From Neisseria lactamica (lineage in GTDB: Bacteria; Pseudomonadota; Gammaproteobacteria; Burkholderiales; Neisseriaceae), in contig JUNU01000412.1 of the NCBI GenBank assembly GCA_001067655.1, forward strand, positions 1 through 8,551: 8,551 nt of DNA, read 5' to 3'. Below, one piece after another: positions 1 to 5,944 of the stretch. The position numbers and the translations under genes were made by a program. Below the pieces are notes generated by a model. It was given only the letters and a program-made list of their open reading frames with translations, made no database searches and was not told the DNA's origin. The first letter of the stretch is position 1; the number at the start of each line of letters is the position of its first letter.

Positions 1-57
1 GTTCTCTTTGAGCTAAGGCGAGGCAACGCCGTACTGGTTTAAAGTTAATCCACTCTA
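1..57 (-). repeat. Correia element (CREE), truncated by window edge
   Basis: Read on the minus strand this begins TAGAGTGGATTAAC, one base off the Correia terminal inverted repeat TATAGTGGATTAAC, then continues with the typical CREE interior (GTACGGCGTTGCCTCGCC). It ends at the edge with a TTAGCTCAAAGAGAAC segment, which from memory marks the long (about 156 bp) CREE form carrying the internal insertion. The element's terminus faces recG, and its interior lies outside the window. The mismatch falls in the terminal TATA, so an outward -10 box like the one at the right-hand CREE is not preserved here. Confidence 0.85.
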
Positions 58-74
58 TCCGCAGGCGAAGCCTT

Positions 75-86
75 TTCAGACAACCT
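75..86 (-). repeat. Degenerate DUS at the 3' end of recG
   Basis: Plus-strand TTCAGACAACCT is one base (A for G) away from the reverse complement of AGGTCGTCTGAA. It overlaps the last base of the recG stop codon. It has no inverted partner, so it is not a hairpin terminator. Confidence 0.6.
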
Positions 87-2128
87 CACACGCCCAAATA
101 TCCTTCCCTGCTGGCAAGCCACCTTGCCAGATGCGCTTCGACGATTTCGGGGGTTTGTTCAATCAGAATCGGGGCGATTTCGCGCGCCTGTTCCAAGAGA
201 TGCAGGTCTTCTTCAAGGTTGGCGAAGCGCAGCATGGGGACGCCGCTTTGGCGCGCGCCGAGAAATTCGCCGGGGCCGCGGATGTTGAGGTCTTGGCGGG
301 CGATTTCGAAGCCGTCGGTGTGTTCGTAGATGACTTTCAGCCGCGCTTTGGCAAGTTCGCTCAAGGGTTCGGCAAACAGGAGGACGCACACGCTTTCTGC
401 TGCGCCGCGCCCTACCCGTCCGCGTAATTGGTGCAGCTGCGCCAAGCCCATGCGCTCGGCGTGTTCGATCACCATCAGGGCGGCGTTGGGCACATCTACG
501 CCGACTTCAATGACGGTGGTGGCGACCAATACATTCAGACGACCCGCGGCAAACTGAGCCATGACTTCGGCTTTTTCGGCGGCTTTCATGCGCCCGTGTA
601 CCAAGCCGATGTTGAGTTCGGGCAATGCCGCCTGAAGCTGCTCGAGGGTTTCGGTAGCGGTTTGCAGTTGCAGGGTTTCGCTTTCTTCAATCAGTGGGCA
701 GACCCAGTATGCCTGCTGCCCTTTGCGGCAGATGTTGAGGACGAAGCCTTCGACTTCGGCGCGGCGGACGTTGTTGACGAGGCGGGTTTTAATCGGGGTG
801 CGCCCGGGCGGCAATTCGTCGATGACGGACACGTCCAAATCGGCGAAGAAACTCATGGCAAGCGTGCGCGGGATGGGGGTGGCGGACATCATCAACTGGT
901 GGACGTCGCACCCTTTGTTTTTGAGGGCGAGGCGTTGGGCGACGCCGAAGCGGTGTTGCTCGTCCACAATCACCAAACCTAGATTTTGAAACTCGACGTC
1001 GTCTGAAAACAGGGCGTGCGTGCCGACGGCGATTTTGACGGTGCCGTCGGCGAGTTTGGCTTTGGCTTCGTCTTTGGCTTTTTTACGCTGGCTGCCGGAA
1101 AGCCAGACGACTTCGAGTCCTAAAGGTTCGAGCCATTGTTTGAACTTGATGAAATGCTGTTCGGCAAGGATTTCAGTCGGCGCCATCACGGCCGCCTGCG
1201 CGCCGGATTCGATGGCGGTTAAGGCGGACAAGGCGGCGACGATGGTTTTGCCGCTGCCGACATCGCCTTGCAGCAGGCGGTGCATGGGATGGGTTTGCGC
1301 CATGTCGCGGCGGATTTCGGATACGACTCTTTCTTGTGCATTGGTCAGGGCAAACGGCAAGGCGTGGCGCAAGGCTTGGGTCAACGTACCGTCGCCGCCC
1401 AATGCCGCCGCCGTGCCGCTGACACGCTTCTGTCGCGCCAGCCGCATGGAAAGCTGTTGCGCCAAAAGTTCGTCGAATTTGAGCCGCTGCCATGCAGGAA
1501 GCGCGCCGTCGGAAAGCTGGTGGATGGTAAAACTCGGCGGCGGCGAATGCAAAAGGCGCAGGCTTTCGGCGAGGTGCGGCAGTTTCAGACGACCCAATAA
1601 GGCATCGGGCAGCGTGTCGTGCAGCGGCGTAACGTCCAACGCCATCTGAATGATGCGGCGCAAAGTAGGTTGGTTCAAACCGTTTACGGTCGGATAAATC
1701 GGCGTGAGGCTTTCCGCCAAACCGCTGCTCTCGGCATCGCGGATTTTGGGATGAATCATCTCGTCGCCGTAAAACCCGTGTTTGATTTCGCCCACGGCGC
1801 GGATGCGTTTGCCGACAGCCATCTGTTTCTGATGGCTGGCGTAAAAGTGGATAAAGCGCAGAAAAAGGACGCTGCCGGAATCGTCGGCGATTTGGACAAT
1901 CAGCTGCTTGCGCGGTTTGAACGTTACTTCCTGATGGATAACTTCGCCCTCGACCTGACACGGCACGCCGATCGGCGCATCCTTAATCGGCATGATGTGC
2001 GTCTCGTCCTCATAACGCAGCGGCAAATGCAAAACCAAATCCCATGCGGTATGGAGGTTGAGTTTGTCGAGCTTCTTGGCGGAAACGTCGGTGATTTTGA
2101 GCTGTTTCTGAGTTTCGGGCGTCATCAT
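86..2128 (-). CDS. recG: ATP-dependent DNA helicase RecG
   Basis: This is a superfamily 2 branch-migration helicase that remodels stalled replication forks and Holliday junctions. The product is 680 aa; E. coli RecG is 693 aa. An N-terminal wedge/OB-fold domain (about residues 50-130, with VPCQVEGEV and the aromatic-rich strand around residues 88-97) precedes two helicase lobes. Visible motifs are Walker A GDVGSGKT (288-295), DEQH box (389-392), SATPIPRT (415-422), VLVATTVIEVGVDVP (533-547), QLRGRVGRG (567-575) and the C-terminal DLNIRGPGEFLGARQSG hook region typical of RecG (613-629). The start is the first of two adjacent ATGs: AAAGGA lies about 7 nt upstream of it, better spaced than for the second. 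The gene carries two near-match DUS words. It is divergent from the lipoprotein gene. No convincing -35/-10 pair was found for it in the 207-bp gap. Confidence 0.97.
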   Translation of the reverse strand: MMTPETQKQLKITDVSAKKLDKLNLHTAWDLVLHLPLRYEDETHIMPIKDAPIGVPCQVEGEVIHQEVTFKPRKQLIVQIADDSGSVLFLRFIHFYASHQKQMAVGKRIRAVGEIKHGFYGDEMIHPKIRDAESSGLAESLTPIYPTVNGLNQPTLRRIIQMALDVTPLHDTLPDALLGRLKLPHLAESLRLLHSPPPSFTIHQLSDGALPAWQRLKFDELLAQQLSMRLARQKRVSGTAAALGGDGTLTQALRHALPFALTNAQERVVSEIRRDMAQTHPMHRLLQGDVGSGKTIVAALSALTAIESGAQAAVMAPTEILAEQHFIKFKQWLEPLGLEVVWLSGSQRKKAKDEAKAKLADGTVKIAVGTHALFSDDVEFQNLGLVIVDEQHRFGVAQRLALKNKGCDVHQLMMSATPIPRTLAMSFFADLDVSVIDELPPGRTPIKTRLVNNVRRAEVEGFVLNICRKGQQAYWVCPLIEESETLQLQTATETLEQLQAALPELNIGLVHGRMKAAEKAEVMAQFAAGRLNVLVATTVIEVGVDVPNAALMVIEHAERMGLAQLHQLRGRVGRGAAESVCVLLFAEPLSELAKARLKVIYEHTDGFEIARQDLNIRGPGEFLGARQSGVPMLRFANLEEDLHLLEQAREIAPILIEQTPEIVEAHLARWLASREGYLGV
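996..1007 (+). repeat. DUS (10-mer core intact) inside recG
   Basis: ACGTCGTCTGAA has the full 10-mer core GTCGTCTGAA and one mismatch in the AG prefix. The same 12-mer variant recurs in the lipoprotein gene at 2537-2548. Confidence 0.8.
1584..1595 (-). repeat. DUS (11/12) inside recG
   Basis: Plus-strand TTCAGACGACCC is the reverse complement of the AG-muc DUS except at the last base. The 10-mer core is intact. It is a single copy with no hairpin partner. Confidence 0.8.
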
Positions 2129-2174
2129 GGCTTTGTCCTTTAATGGCGCGTATTTTAGCTGAAAATGTAGAAAG

Positions 2175-2204
2175 GGGTCGTCTGAAAGGACGTTCAGACG
2201 ACCT
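2175..2204. repeat. DUS inverted pair (hairpin) in the divergent recG/lipoprotein gap
   Basis: A forward GGGTCGTCTGAA (2175-2186, 11/12) faces a perfect reverse copy TTCAGACGACCT (2193-2204). The stem is 11 bp (2176-2186 with 2193-2203) with a 6-nt loop. In Neisseria such pairs usually serve as terminators at gene ends. Here both neighbouring genes point away from it and neither side has a T-run, so a terminator role is doubtful. It lies 47 bp upstream of the recG start and 51 bp upstream of the -35 box of the lipoprotein promoter. Confidence 0.9.
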
Positions 2205-2254
2205 TGGAGGTATCATTTGTGCCTTCATCACAAGTTACCCCGCGACCTATCCAC

Positions 2255-2283
2255 TTAGCAAAATAATATTGAAAAGATATAAT
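2255..2283 (+). promoter_or_regulatory. Sigma70-type promoter of the NHBA-like lipoprotein gene
   Basis: A perfect -10 TATAAT (2278-2283) is separated by exactly 17 bp from a -35-like TTAGCA (2255-2260, 4/6 match to TTGACA). The predicted start of transcription is near 2290, giving a leader of about 46 nt before the ATG at 2336. The surrounding sequence is AT-rich. This is a consensus match only, without experimental support. Confidence 0.65.
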
Positions 2284-2286
2284 CAC

Positions 2287-2312
2287 TTCCGCAACTGTTC
2301 TTACATGCGGAA
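2287..2312 (+). promoter_or_regulatory. 7-bp inverted repeat at the predicted +1 of the lipoprotein transcript
   Basis: TTCCGCA (2287-2293) and TGCGGAA (2306-2312) are perfect inverted arms separated by 12 nt. They straddle the predicted transcription start (about 2290) and the early leader. This could be an operator or an mRNA 5' hairpin; the sequence does not decide between them. The ribosome binding site TAGGAG (2324-2329) lies downstream and outside the arms. Confidence 0.4.
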
Positions 2313-2335
2313 ACCATCTTAAATAGGAGACAATA

Positions 2336-3361
2336 ATGAACTCATTGTTCACACGCGTATGCCCCGCCCTAATCATTGCCTTGGCTTTATCAGCTTGCGG
2401 CAGCAGCGGACAAACGCCCTCAACAAACCCGACCCCGACCGTACCCGAAAACGGAAGCAAACCCGCAGAAAACAAACCCGCCGAACCATCAGACAATACA
2501 ACGGCTGACAACAAACCCGCCGAACCACCCCAAAACACGTCGTCTGAAAACAAAGAAAACACCACAGTAGAAACCCAGCCCCAACCAGAAGATAAACCCA
2601 CCACGCCGCCCGTTGTCATCCCCCCTACCGCCCCCATCCAACCAACAGAAAACATCACCAAAGAAATCAGCAGCATTGCCGTCGAATACGATGAACCGCG
2701 TTTTCATGAAATGCCTCCCCATATAGACAACTATGGAACCGGCCCTAGAGAAATCGGCAAGAGCGATAATTTATACACACTGGTTGTTGATGGCGAAAAA
2801 ATCAAATTATTTCCTGACAGCGCAGTGCTTGGCGGAGAAATAAATACAACCGATAGCAATGAATACGGTCAAGTCATCCGAAAAACCGTGATGACAGATT
2901 TGAAATACGCCGTACATGGCGAATATTATTATCCAACAGCAAAAGGCTGCGAATCCGGCGATGAAGACTGCCGCTATGCAGAAAGTGAATTAAAAGCACT
3001 GGGATGGGATCCCGCCGAACACAAACACCTGCATTTCGTCCAAGGATACGCCACGAAGGATATGCCCTTGAGCGGATCTGCCGCATACGAAGGAAGCGGG
3101 CATAAATTTTGGGCAGATTTCAGCGAAAAAACACTCAAAGGAGATATCGGCGGCGAATTTACTGCCAAAATCACGGGAAACACTTTCGCGACCGACAACA
3201 GTTCCAAACCCTTCTCTCCAGACATGTTGGAAGTCAAAGGCGGCTTCTATGGACCTGCCGCAGCCGAAATTGCCGGCGTTTACTACGACTATGAACGCTC
3301 GGTAGGTACATTTGGTGCGAAAAAAGTCCAAGCAACACCAGCACAAACTATTCAGCCTTAA
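2336..3361 (+). CDS. NHBA/TbpB-like surface lipoprotein (C-terminal beta-barrel domain)
   Basis: This 341-aa product has a lipoprotein signal peptide with lipobox LSAC (Cys21 would be lipidated). A disordered stalk rich in Pro, Asn, Thr, Glu and Lys follows (about 22-108), then a C-terminal domain (about 145-331) resembling the TbpB-type barrel. Recognisable points are LYTLVVDGEKIKL (146-158), close to the meningococcal NHBA stretch TLIVDGEAVSL, then KGGFYGPAAAEIAGVYY (301-317) and the ending GTFGAKK (324-330), as in NHBA and TbpB. There is no arginine-rich cluster like the NHBA heparin-binding motif. Cys205 and Cys212 form a likely local disulfide. Family knowledge suggests export to the outer surface, probably Slam-dependent, but no slam gene is nearby. 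TAGGAG lies 6 nt before the ATG and a good promoter lies upstream. The ligand is unknown; NHBA orthology is inference, while membership of the TbpB-like barrel superfamily is more secure. Confidence 0.85.
   Translation: MNSLFTRVCPALIIALALSACGSSGQTPSTNPTPTVPENGSKPAENKPAEPSDNTTADNKPAEPPQNTSSENKENTTVETQPQPEDKPTTPPVVIPPTAPIQPTENITKEISSIAVEYDEPRFHEMPPHIDNYGTGPREIGKSDNLYTLVVDGEKIKLFPDSAVLGGEINTTDSNEYGQVIRKTVMTDLKYAVHGEYYYPTAKGCESGDEDCRYAESELKALGWDPAEHKHLHFVQGYATKDMPLSGSAAYEGSGHKFWADFSEKTLKGDIGGEFTAKITGNTFATDNSSKPFSPDMLEVKGGFYGPAAAEIAGVYYDYERSVGTFGAKKVQATPAQTIQP
2471..2527 (+). repeat. In-frame 18-bp direct repeat in the lipoprotein stalk
   Basis: AACAAACCCGCCGAACCA occurs at 2471-2488 and 2510-2527, a period of 39 bp (13 codons). 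Each copy encodes NKPAEP. A partial third copy (KPAEN) lies just upstream at 2457-2471. Because the period is a multiple of three, recombination or slippage would change stalk length without breaking the frame. Confidence 0.85.
2537..2548 (+). repeat. DUS (10-mer core intact) inside the lipoprotein gene
   Basis: ACGTCGTCTGAA has an intact GTCGTCTGAA core. It lies in the disordered stalk, where the coded residues (SSEN) are under little structural constraint. Confidence 0.8.
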
Positions 3362-3369
3362 AATAATAA

Positions 3370-3475
3370 AAAAGGTCGTCTGAAAACAAGTATGGCAGGG
3401 ACTGCCCAAACCCTGAGCATCCACCCGCCAACAATGTTAATCCTCTATAATAGTGGATTTTTCAGACGACCTTTT
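3370..3475. repeat. Long-range DUS inverted repeat between the lipoprotein gene and tex
   Basis: Arms 3370-3386 and 3459-3475 are a perfect 17-bp inverted repeat. Each contains a perfect AG-muc DUS (forward 3373-3384, reverse 3461-3472). They enclose 72 bp, much more than the 6-nt loops of the other DUS pairs here. A transcript reading through from the lipoprotein gene could form the stem, which ends in TTTTC, so it may act as a modest terminator. A TATAAT box lies inside the loop, so a transcript starting there would contain only the right arm. Confidence 0.75.
3436..3459 (+). promoter_or_regulatory. Correia-terminus-like palindrome with TATAAT, candidate tex promoter
   Basis: GTTAATCCTCTATAAT (3436-3451) matches 15 of 16 bases of the outward-facing CREE end upstream of prmA (minus strand of 8500-8515). 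It is followed at once by ATAGTGGATT, the opposite terminus, giving an almost perfect 21-bp palindrome (3439-3459, one mismatched pair). TATAAT is at 3446-3451. No -35 box is visible at 16-18 bp and there is no TG extension. If active, transcription would start near 3458 with a leader of about 87 nt for tex. No CREE interior is present, so this may be a remnant or coincidence. Confidence 0.4.
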
Positions 3476-3514
3476 CTATACATAACACCTGAATAACTAT
3501 CAACAATAATCAGA

Positions 3515-3526
3515 TTCAGGCAGCCT
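3515..3526 (-). repeat. Foreign-dialect DUS (AGGCTGCCTGAA) just upstream of tex
   Basis: Plus-strand TTCAGGCAGCCT is the exact reverse complement of AGGCTGCCTGAA, which I recall as the Simonsiella-type uptake sequence dialect. It lies 18 bp before the tex start codon, inside the presumed leader. A second perfect copy lies near the tex 3' end at 5708-5719. Confidence 0.65.
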
Positions 3527-3544
3527 CCCATCAAAAGGACCCCC

Positions 3545-5821
3545 ATGAACATCACCCAAATCCTCTCTCAAGAACTCTCCGCCACCGCCGCGCAAATTAA
3601 TGCCGCCATTGAGCTTTTGGATGACGGCGCGACCGTCCCCTTTATCGCCCGTTACCGTAAAGAAGCCACAGGTGGGTTGGACGATACGCAGCTGCGCCAG
3701 CTTGCCGAGCGGCTGCAATACCTGCGCGAATTGGAAGATCGCAAAGCCGTTGTTTTAAAAAGCATTGAAGAGCAAGGCAAGCTTTCAGACGACCTCAGGG
3801 CGCAAATCGAAGCCACCGACAACAAAACCGCGCTGGAAGACCTGTATCTGCCTTACAAACCCAAACGCCGCACCAAAGCGCAAATCGCGCGCGAACACGG
3901 TTTGCAGCCGCTGGCGGACGTGTTGCTTGCCGAACAGCCGCAGGACGTGGAAGCCACCGCGCAAGGCTACCTGAACGAAAATGTTCCCGACGCCAAAGCC
4001 GCGCTGGATGGCGCGCGCGCGATTCTGATGGAGCAGTTTGCCGAAGACGCGGAACTCATCGGCACGCTGCGCGACAAGCTGTGGAACGAAGCCGAAATCC
4101 ACGCGCAAATCGTTGAAGGCAAAGAAACCGAAGGCGAAAAATTCAGCGATTATTTCGACCACCGCGAACCCGTCCGCGCCATGCCCAGCCACCGCGCGCT
4201 GGCGGTTTTGCGCGGCCGCAACGAAGGCGTGTTGAACATCGCGCTCAAATACCAGCCCGACGACACGCCGATTACGCAGCAAAGCGAATACGAGCAACTC
4301 ATCGCCCGCCGTTTCAAGGTTTCAGACGGCCACAAATGGCTGCGCGACACCGTGCGCCTGACTTGGCGCGCAAAAATCTTTTTGTCGCTGGAACTTGAAG
4401 CCTTAGGTCGTCTGAAAGAAGCCGCCGACACCGACGCAATTACCGTGTTCGCCCGCAATCTCAAAGACTTGCTGCTCGCCGCGCCCGCCGGACGGCTGAC
4501 CACTTTGGGTCTCGACCCCGGCTACCGCAACGGTGTGAAATGCGCCGTGGTGGACGACACGGGCAAGCTGCTGGATACGGTCATCGTCTATTTGCATCAA
4601 GAAAACAATATGTTGGCAACGCTGTCGCGTCTGATTAAGCAGCACGGCGTGAAGCTCATCGCCATCGGCAACGGCACCGCCAGCCGCGAAACCGACAAAA
4701 TCGCGGGCGAACTGGTGCGCGGAATGCCGGAAATGGGGCTGCACAAAATCGTCGTTTCCGAAGCTGGCGCGTCGATTTATTCCGCGTCCGAACTGGCGGC
4801 GCGCGAATTCCCCGACTTGGACGTTTCCCTGCGCGGCGCGGTGTCCATTGCCCGCAGGCTGCAAGACCCGCTCGCCGAGTTGGTCAAAATCGACCCCAAA
4901 TCCATCGGCGTGGGCCAGTATCAGCACGACGTGAACCAAAGCCAGCTCGCCAAATCACTGGACGCGGTGGTCGAAGACTGCGTGAACGCCGTCGGCGTGG
5001 ACGTGAATACAGCTTCCGCCCCGCTCTTGGCGCGGATTTCCGGTTTAAATCAAACCCTTGCCCAAAACATCGTCGCCTACCGCGATGAAAACGGCGCGTT
5101 CGACAGCCGCAAAAAATTGCTGAAAGTACCGCGTTTGGGCGAAAAAACCTTCGAGCAGGCGGCGGGCTTTTTGCGGATTAACGGCGGCAAAGAGCCGCTG
5201 GACGCGAGCGCCGTCCACCCCGAAGCCTATCCCGTCGTCGCTAAAATGCTGGCGCAACAAGGCATTACCGCCGCCGAACTCATCGGCAACCGCGAGCGTG
5301 TGAAGCAAATCAAAGCGTCCGATTTCACCGACGAACGCTTCGGCCTGCCGACCATTCTGGACATCCTGTCCGAGCTGGAAAAACCCGGCCGCGACCCGCG
5401 CGGCGAGTTTCAGACGGCCTCCTTCGCCGAAGGCATCCACGAAATCAGCGACTTGCAAGTCGGCATGATACTCGAAGGCGTGGTTTCCAACGTCGCCAAT
5501 TTCGGCGCATTCGTGGACATCGGCGTCCATCAGGACGGCTTGGTGCACATCTCCGCCCTATCCAATAAATTCGTCCAAGACCCGCGCGAAGTGGTAAAAG
5601 CCGGCGACGTGGTGAAAGTGAAAGTGCTGGAAGTCGATGCCGCCAGAAAACGCATTGCGCTGACCATGCGGCTGGATGACGAGGCAGGCGCGGAAAAACG
5701 CGGGCGCAGGCTGCCTGAAACCGAAAAACGCGACGCAAACAGCCGTTCAAGCAAGTCACCGCGCGAAAAGCAGCCTGCAAATTCGGCGATGGCGGATGCG
5801 TTGGCGAAGTTGAAGCGGTAA
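3545..5821 (+). CDS. tex: Tex family transcription accessory / RNA-binding protein
   Basis: Tex is a conserved cytoplasmic nucleic-acid-binding protein linked to transcription and to toxin gene expression in some bacteria. The product is 758 aa (P. aeruginosa Tex is about 785). Domain order fits the family: N-terminal helical/HTH region with VPFIARYRKEATGGLD (31-46) and LEDLYLPYKPKRRTKA (97-112), a YqgF-like RNase H fold beginning GLDPGYRNG (322-330), helix-hairpin-helix region (about 475-545, with VGVDVNTASAPLL), and a C-terminal S1 domain (about 636-709, GMILEGVVSNVANFGAFVDIG). A charged low-complexity tail (711-758) is typically variable. AAAGGA (3534-3539) sits 5 nt before the ATG. The gene stands alone on its strand with no overlap to either neighbour. 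Oddly, it carries uptake words of several dialects, with foreign ones at both extremities. Confidence 0.97.
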   Translation: MNITQILSQELSATAAQINAAIELLDDGATVPFIARYRKEATGGLDDTQLRQLAERLQYLRELEDRKAVVLKSIEEQGKLSDDLRAQIEATDNKTALEDLYLPYKPKRRTKAQIAREHGLQPLADVLLAEQPQDVEATAQGYLNENVPDAKAALDGARAILMEQFAEDAELIGTLRDKLWNEAEIHAQIVEGKETEGEKFSDYFDHREPVRAMPSHRALAVLRGRNEGVLNIALKYQPDDTPITQQSEYEQLIARRFKVSDGHKWLRDTVRLTWRAKIFLSLELEALGRLKEAADTDAITVFARNLKDLLLAAPAGRLTTLGLDPGYRNGVKCAVVDDTGKLLDTVIVYLHQENNMLATLSRLIKQHGVKLIAIGNGTASRETDKIAGELVRGMPEMGLHKIVVSEAGASIYSASELAAREFPDLDVSLRGAVSIARRLQDPLAELVKIDPKSIGVGQYQHDVNQSQLAKSLDAVVEDCVNAVGVDVNTASAPLLARISGLNQTLAQNIVAYRDENGAFDSRKKLLKVPRLGEKTFEQAAGFLRINGGKEPLDASAVHPEAYPVVAKMLAQQGITAAELIGNRERVKQIKASDFTDERFGLPTILDILSELEKPGRDPRGEFQTASFAEGIHEISDLQVGMILEGVVSNVANFGAFVDIGVHQDGLVHISALSNKFVQDPREVVKAGDVVKVKVLEVDAARKRIALTMRLDDEAGAEKRGRRLPETEKRDANSRSSKSPREKQPANSAMADALAKLKR
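3784..3795 (-). repeat. AG-muc DUS inside tex
   Basis: TTCAGACGACCT is a perfect reverse copy of the resident dialect AGGTCGTCTGAA. It is in the N-terminal coding part of tex. Confidence 0.9.
4321..4332 (-). repeat. Meningococcal-type DUS core inside tex
   Basis: TTCAGACGGCCA contains the reverse complement of the 10-mer GCCGTCTGAA and matches AG-DUS (AGGCCGTCTGAA) at 11 of 12 bases. It differs from the resident dialect by the C/T base at position 4 as well as the terminal base. Confidence 0.7.
4405..4416 (+). repeat. AG-muc DUS inside tex
   Basis: AGGTCGTCTGAA is a perfect forward copy of the resident dialect. It encodes part of LGRLKE just before the YqgF-like domain. Confidence 0.9.
5409..5420 (-). 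repeat. AG-DUS (AGGCCGTCTGAA) inside tex
   Basis: TTCAGACGGCCT is a perfect reverse copy of AGGCCGTCTGAA, the dialect of the meningococcus-related species. It differs from the resident AG-muc word by one transition, so mutation is as possible as import. Confidence 0.75.
5708..5719 (+). repeat. Foreign-dialect DUS (AGGCTGCCTGAA) in the tex tail
   Basis: This is a perfect copy of AGGCTGCCTGAA, read in frame as Arg-Leu-Pro-Glu just after the S1 domain. It faces the opposite way from the copy at 3515-3526, so the two bracket the gene. It differs from the resident AGGTCGTCTGAA at three positions. Confidence 0.65.
5768..5779 (+). repeat. Kingella-dialect-like DUS (AAGCAGCCTGCA) in the tex tail
   Basis: The 12-mer AAGCAGCCTGCA matches exactly what I remember as the AA-king dialect. 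It is in frame as Lys-Gln-Pro-Ala in the disordered C-terminal tail, 49 bp after the AGGCTGCCTGAA copy. Identification of the dialect is from memory. Confidence 0.5.
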
Positions 5822-5885
5822 CAGTAGTCTGAAGTGCTATTTAAATTAAAACCATTTTGAAACAAATAAATAAAATTAAATTGTA

Positions 5886-5944
5886 AAAAAAATCCCGTTT
5901 TTTTATCATATCGAAGCGATATAGCAAAAAAACGGGATTTTTTT
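5886..5944. terminator. Strong bidirectional hairpin terminator behind tex
   Basis: Perfect 19-bp arms (5886-5904 and 5926-5944) read A7-TCCCG-T7 and its complement. Inside them ATATCG (5908-5913) and CGATAT (5917-5922) form an apical 6-bp stem with a 3-nt loop. Both outer ends are runs of seven, so the structure can work as an intrinsic terminator in either direction. The 12-mer TTTTTTTATCAT is repeated directly at 5898-5909 and 5938-5949. The structure is 64 bp after the tex stop and ends only 22 bp before the fic ATG. Confidence 0.85.

Noticed and set aside
58..72. GC-rich bases after the left CREE as a second CREE fragment
   Set aside because: There is some resemblance to the CREE interior (GGCTTCGCC), but it is too short and out of the expected order.
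625..636. ATGCCGCCTGAA in recG as a meningococcal AT-DUS
   Set aside because: It has a mismatch in the central core (C for T) and is on the antisense of ordinary codons, so it is probably coincidence.
428..982. 184-aa open frame on the plus strand inside recG
   Set aside because: It is antisense to the well-supported helicase domain of recG, has no ribosome binding site and no recognisable motif. GC-rich third codon positions explain the open frame.
2194..2676. 160-aa minus-strand frame rich in Gly, Val and Ser over the lipoprotein start
   Set aside because: It is the antisense of the proline-rich stalk, which creates artificial low-complexity hydrophobic sequence, and it covers a good promoter of the other strand.
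3394..3415. Alternative small hairpins (GGCAG/CTGCC and CAGGG/CCCTG) after the lipoprotein gene
   Set aside because: The stems are 5 bp, mutually exclusive and without a T-run; not convincing as terminator or riboswitch.
3785..5548. Several 100-178 aa minus-strand frames inside tex (for example 4403-4939)
   Set aside because: All are mirrors of the tex coding frame, with composition typical of antisense translation and no plausible starts.
5822..5834. DUS after the tex stop (AGTAGTCTGAA)
   Set aside because: Only the CTGAA end and a few bases match; too degenerate to call.
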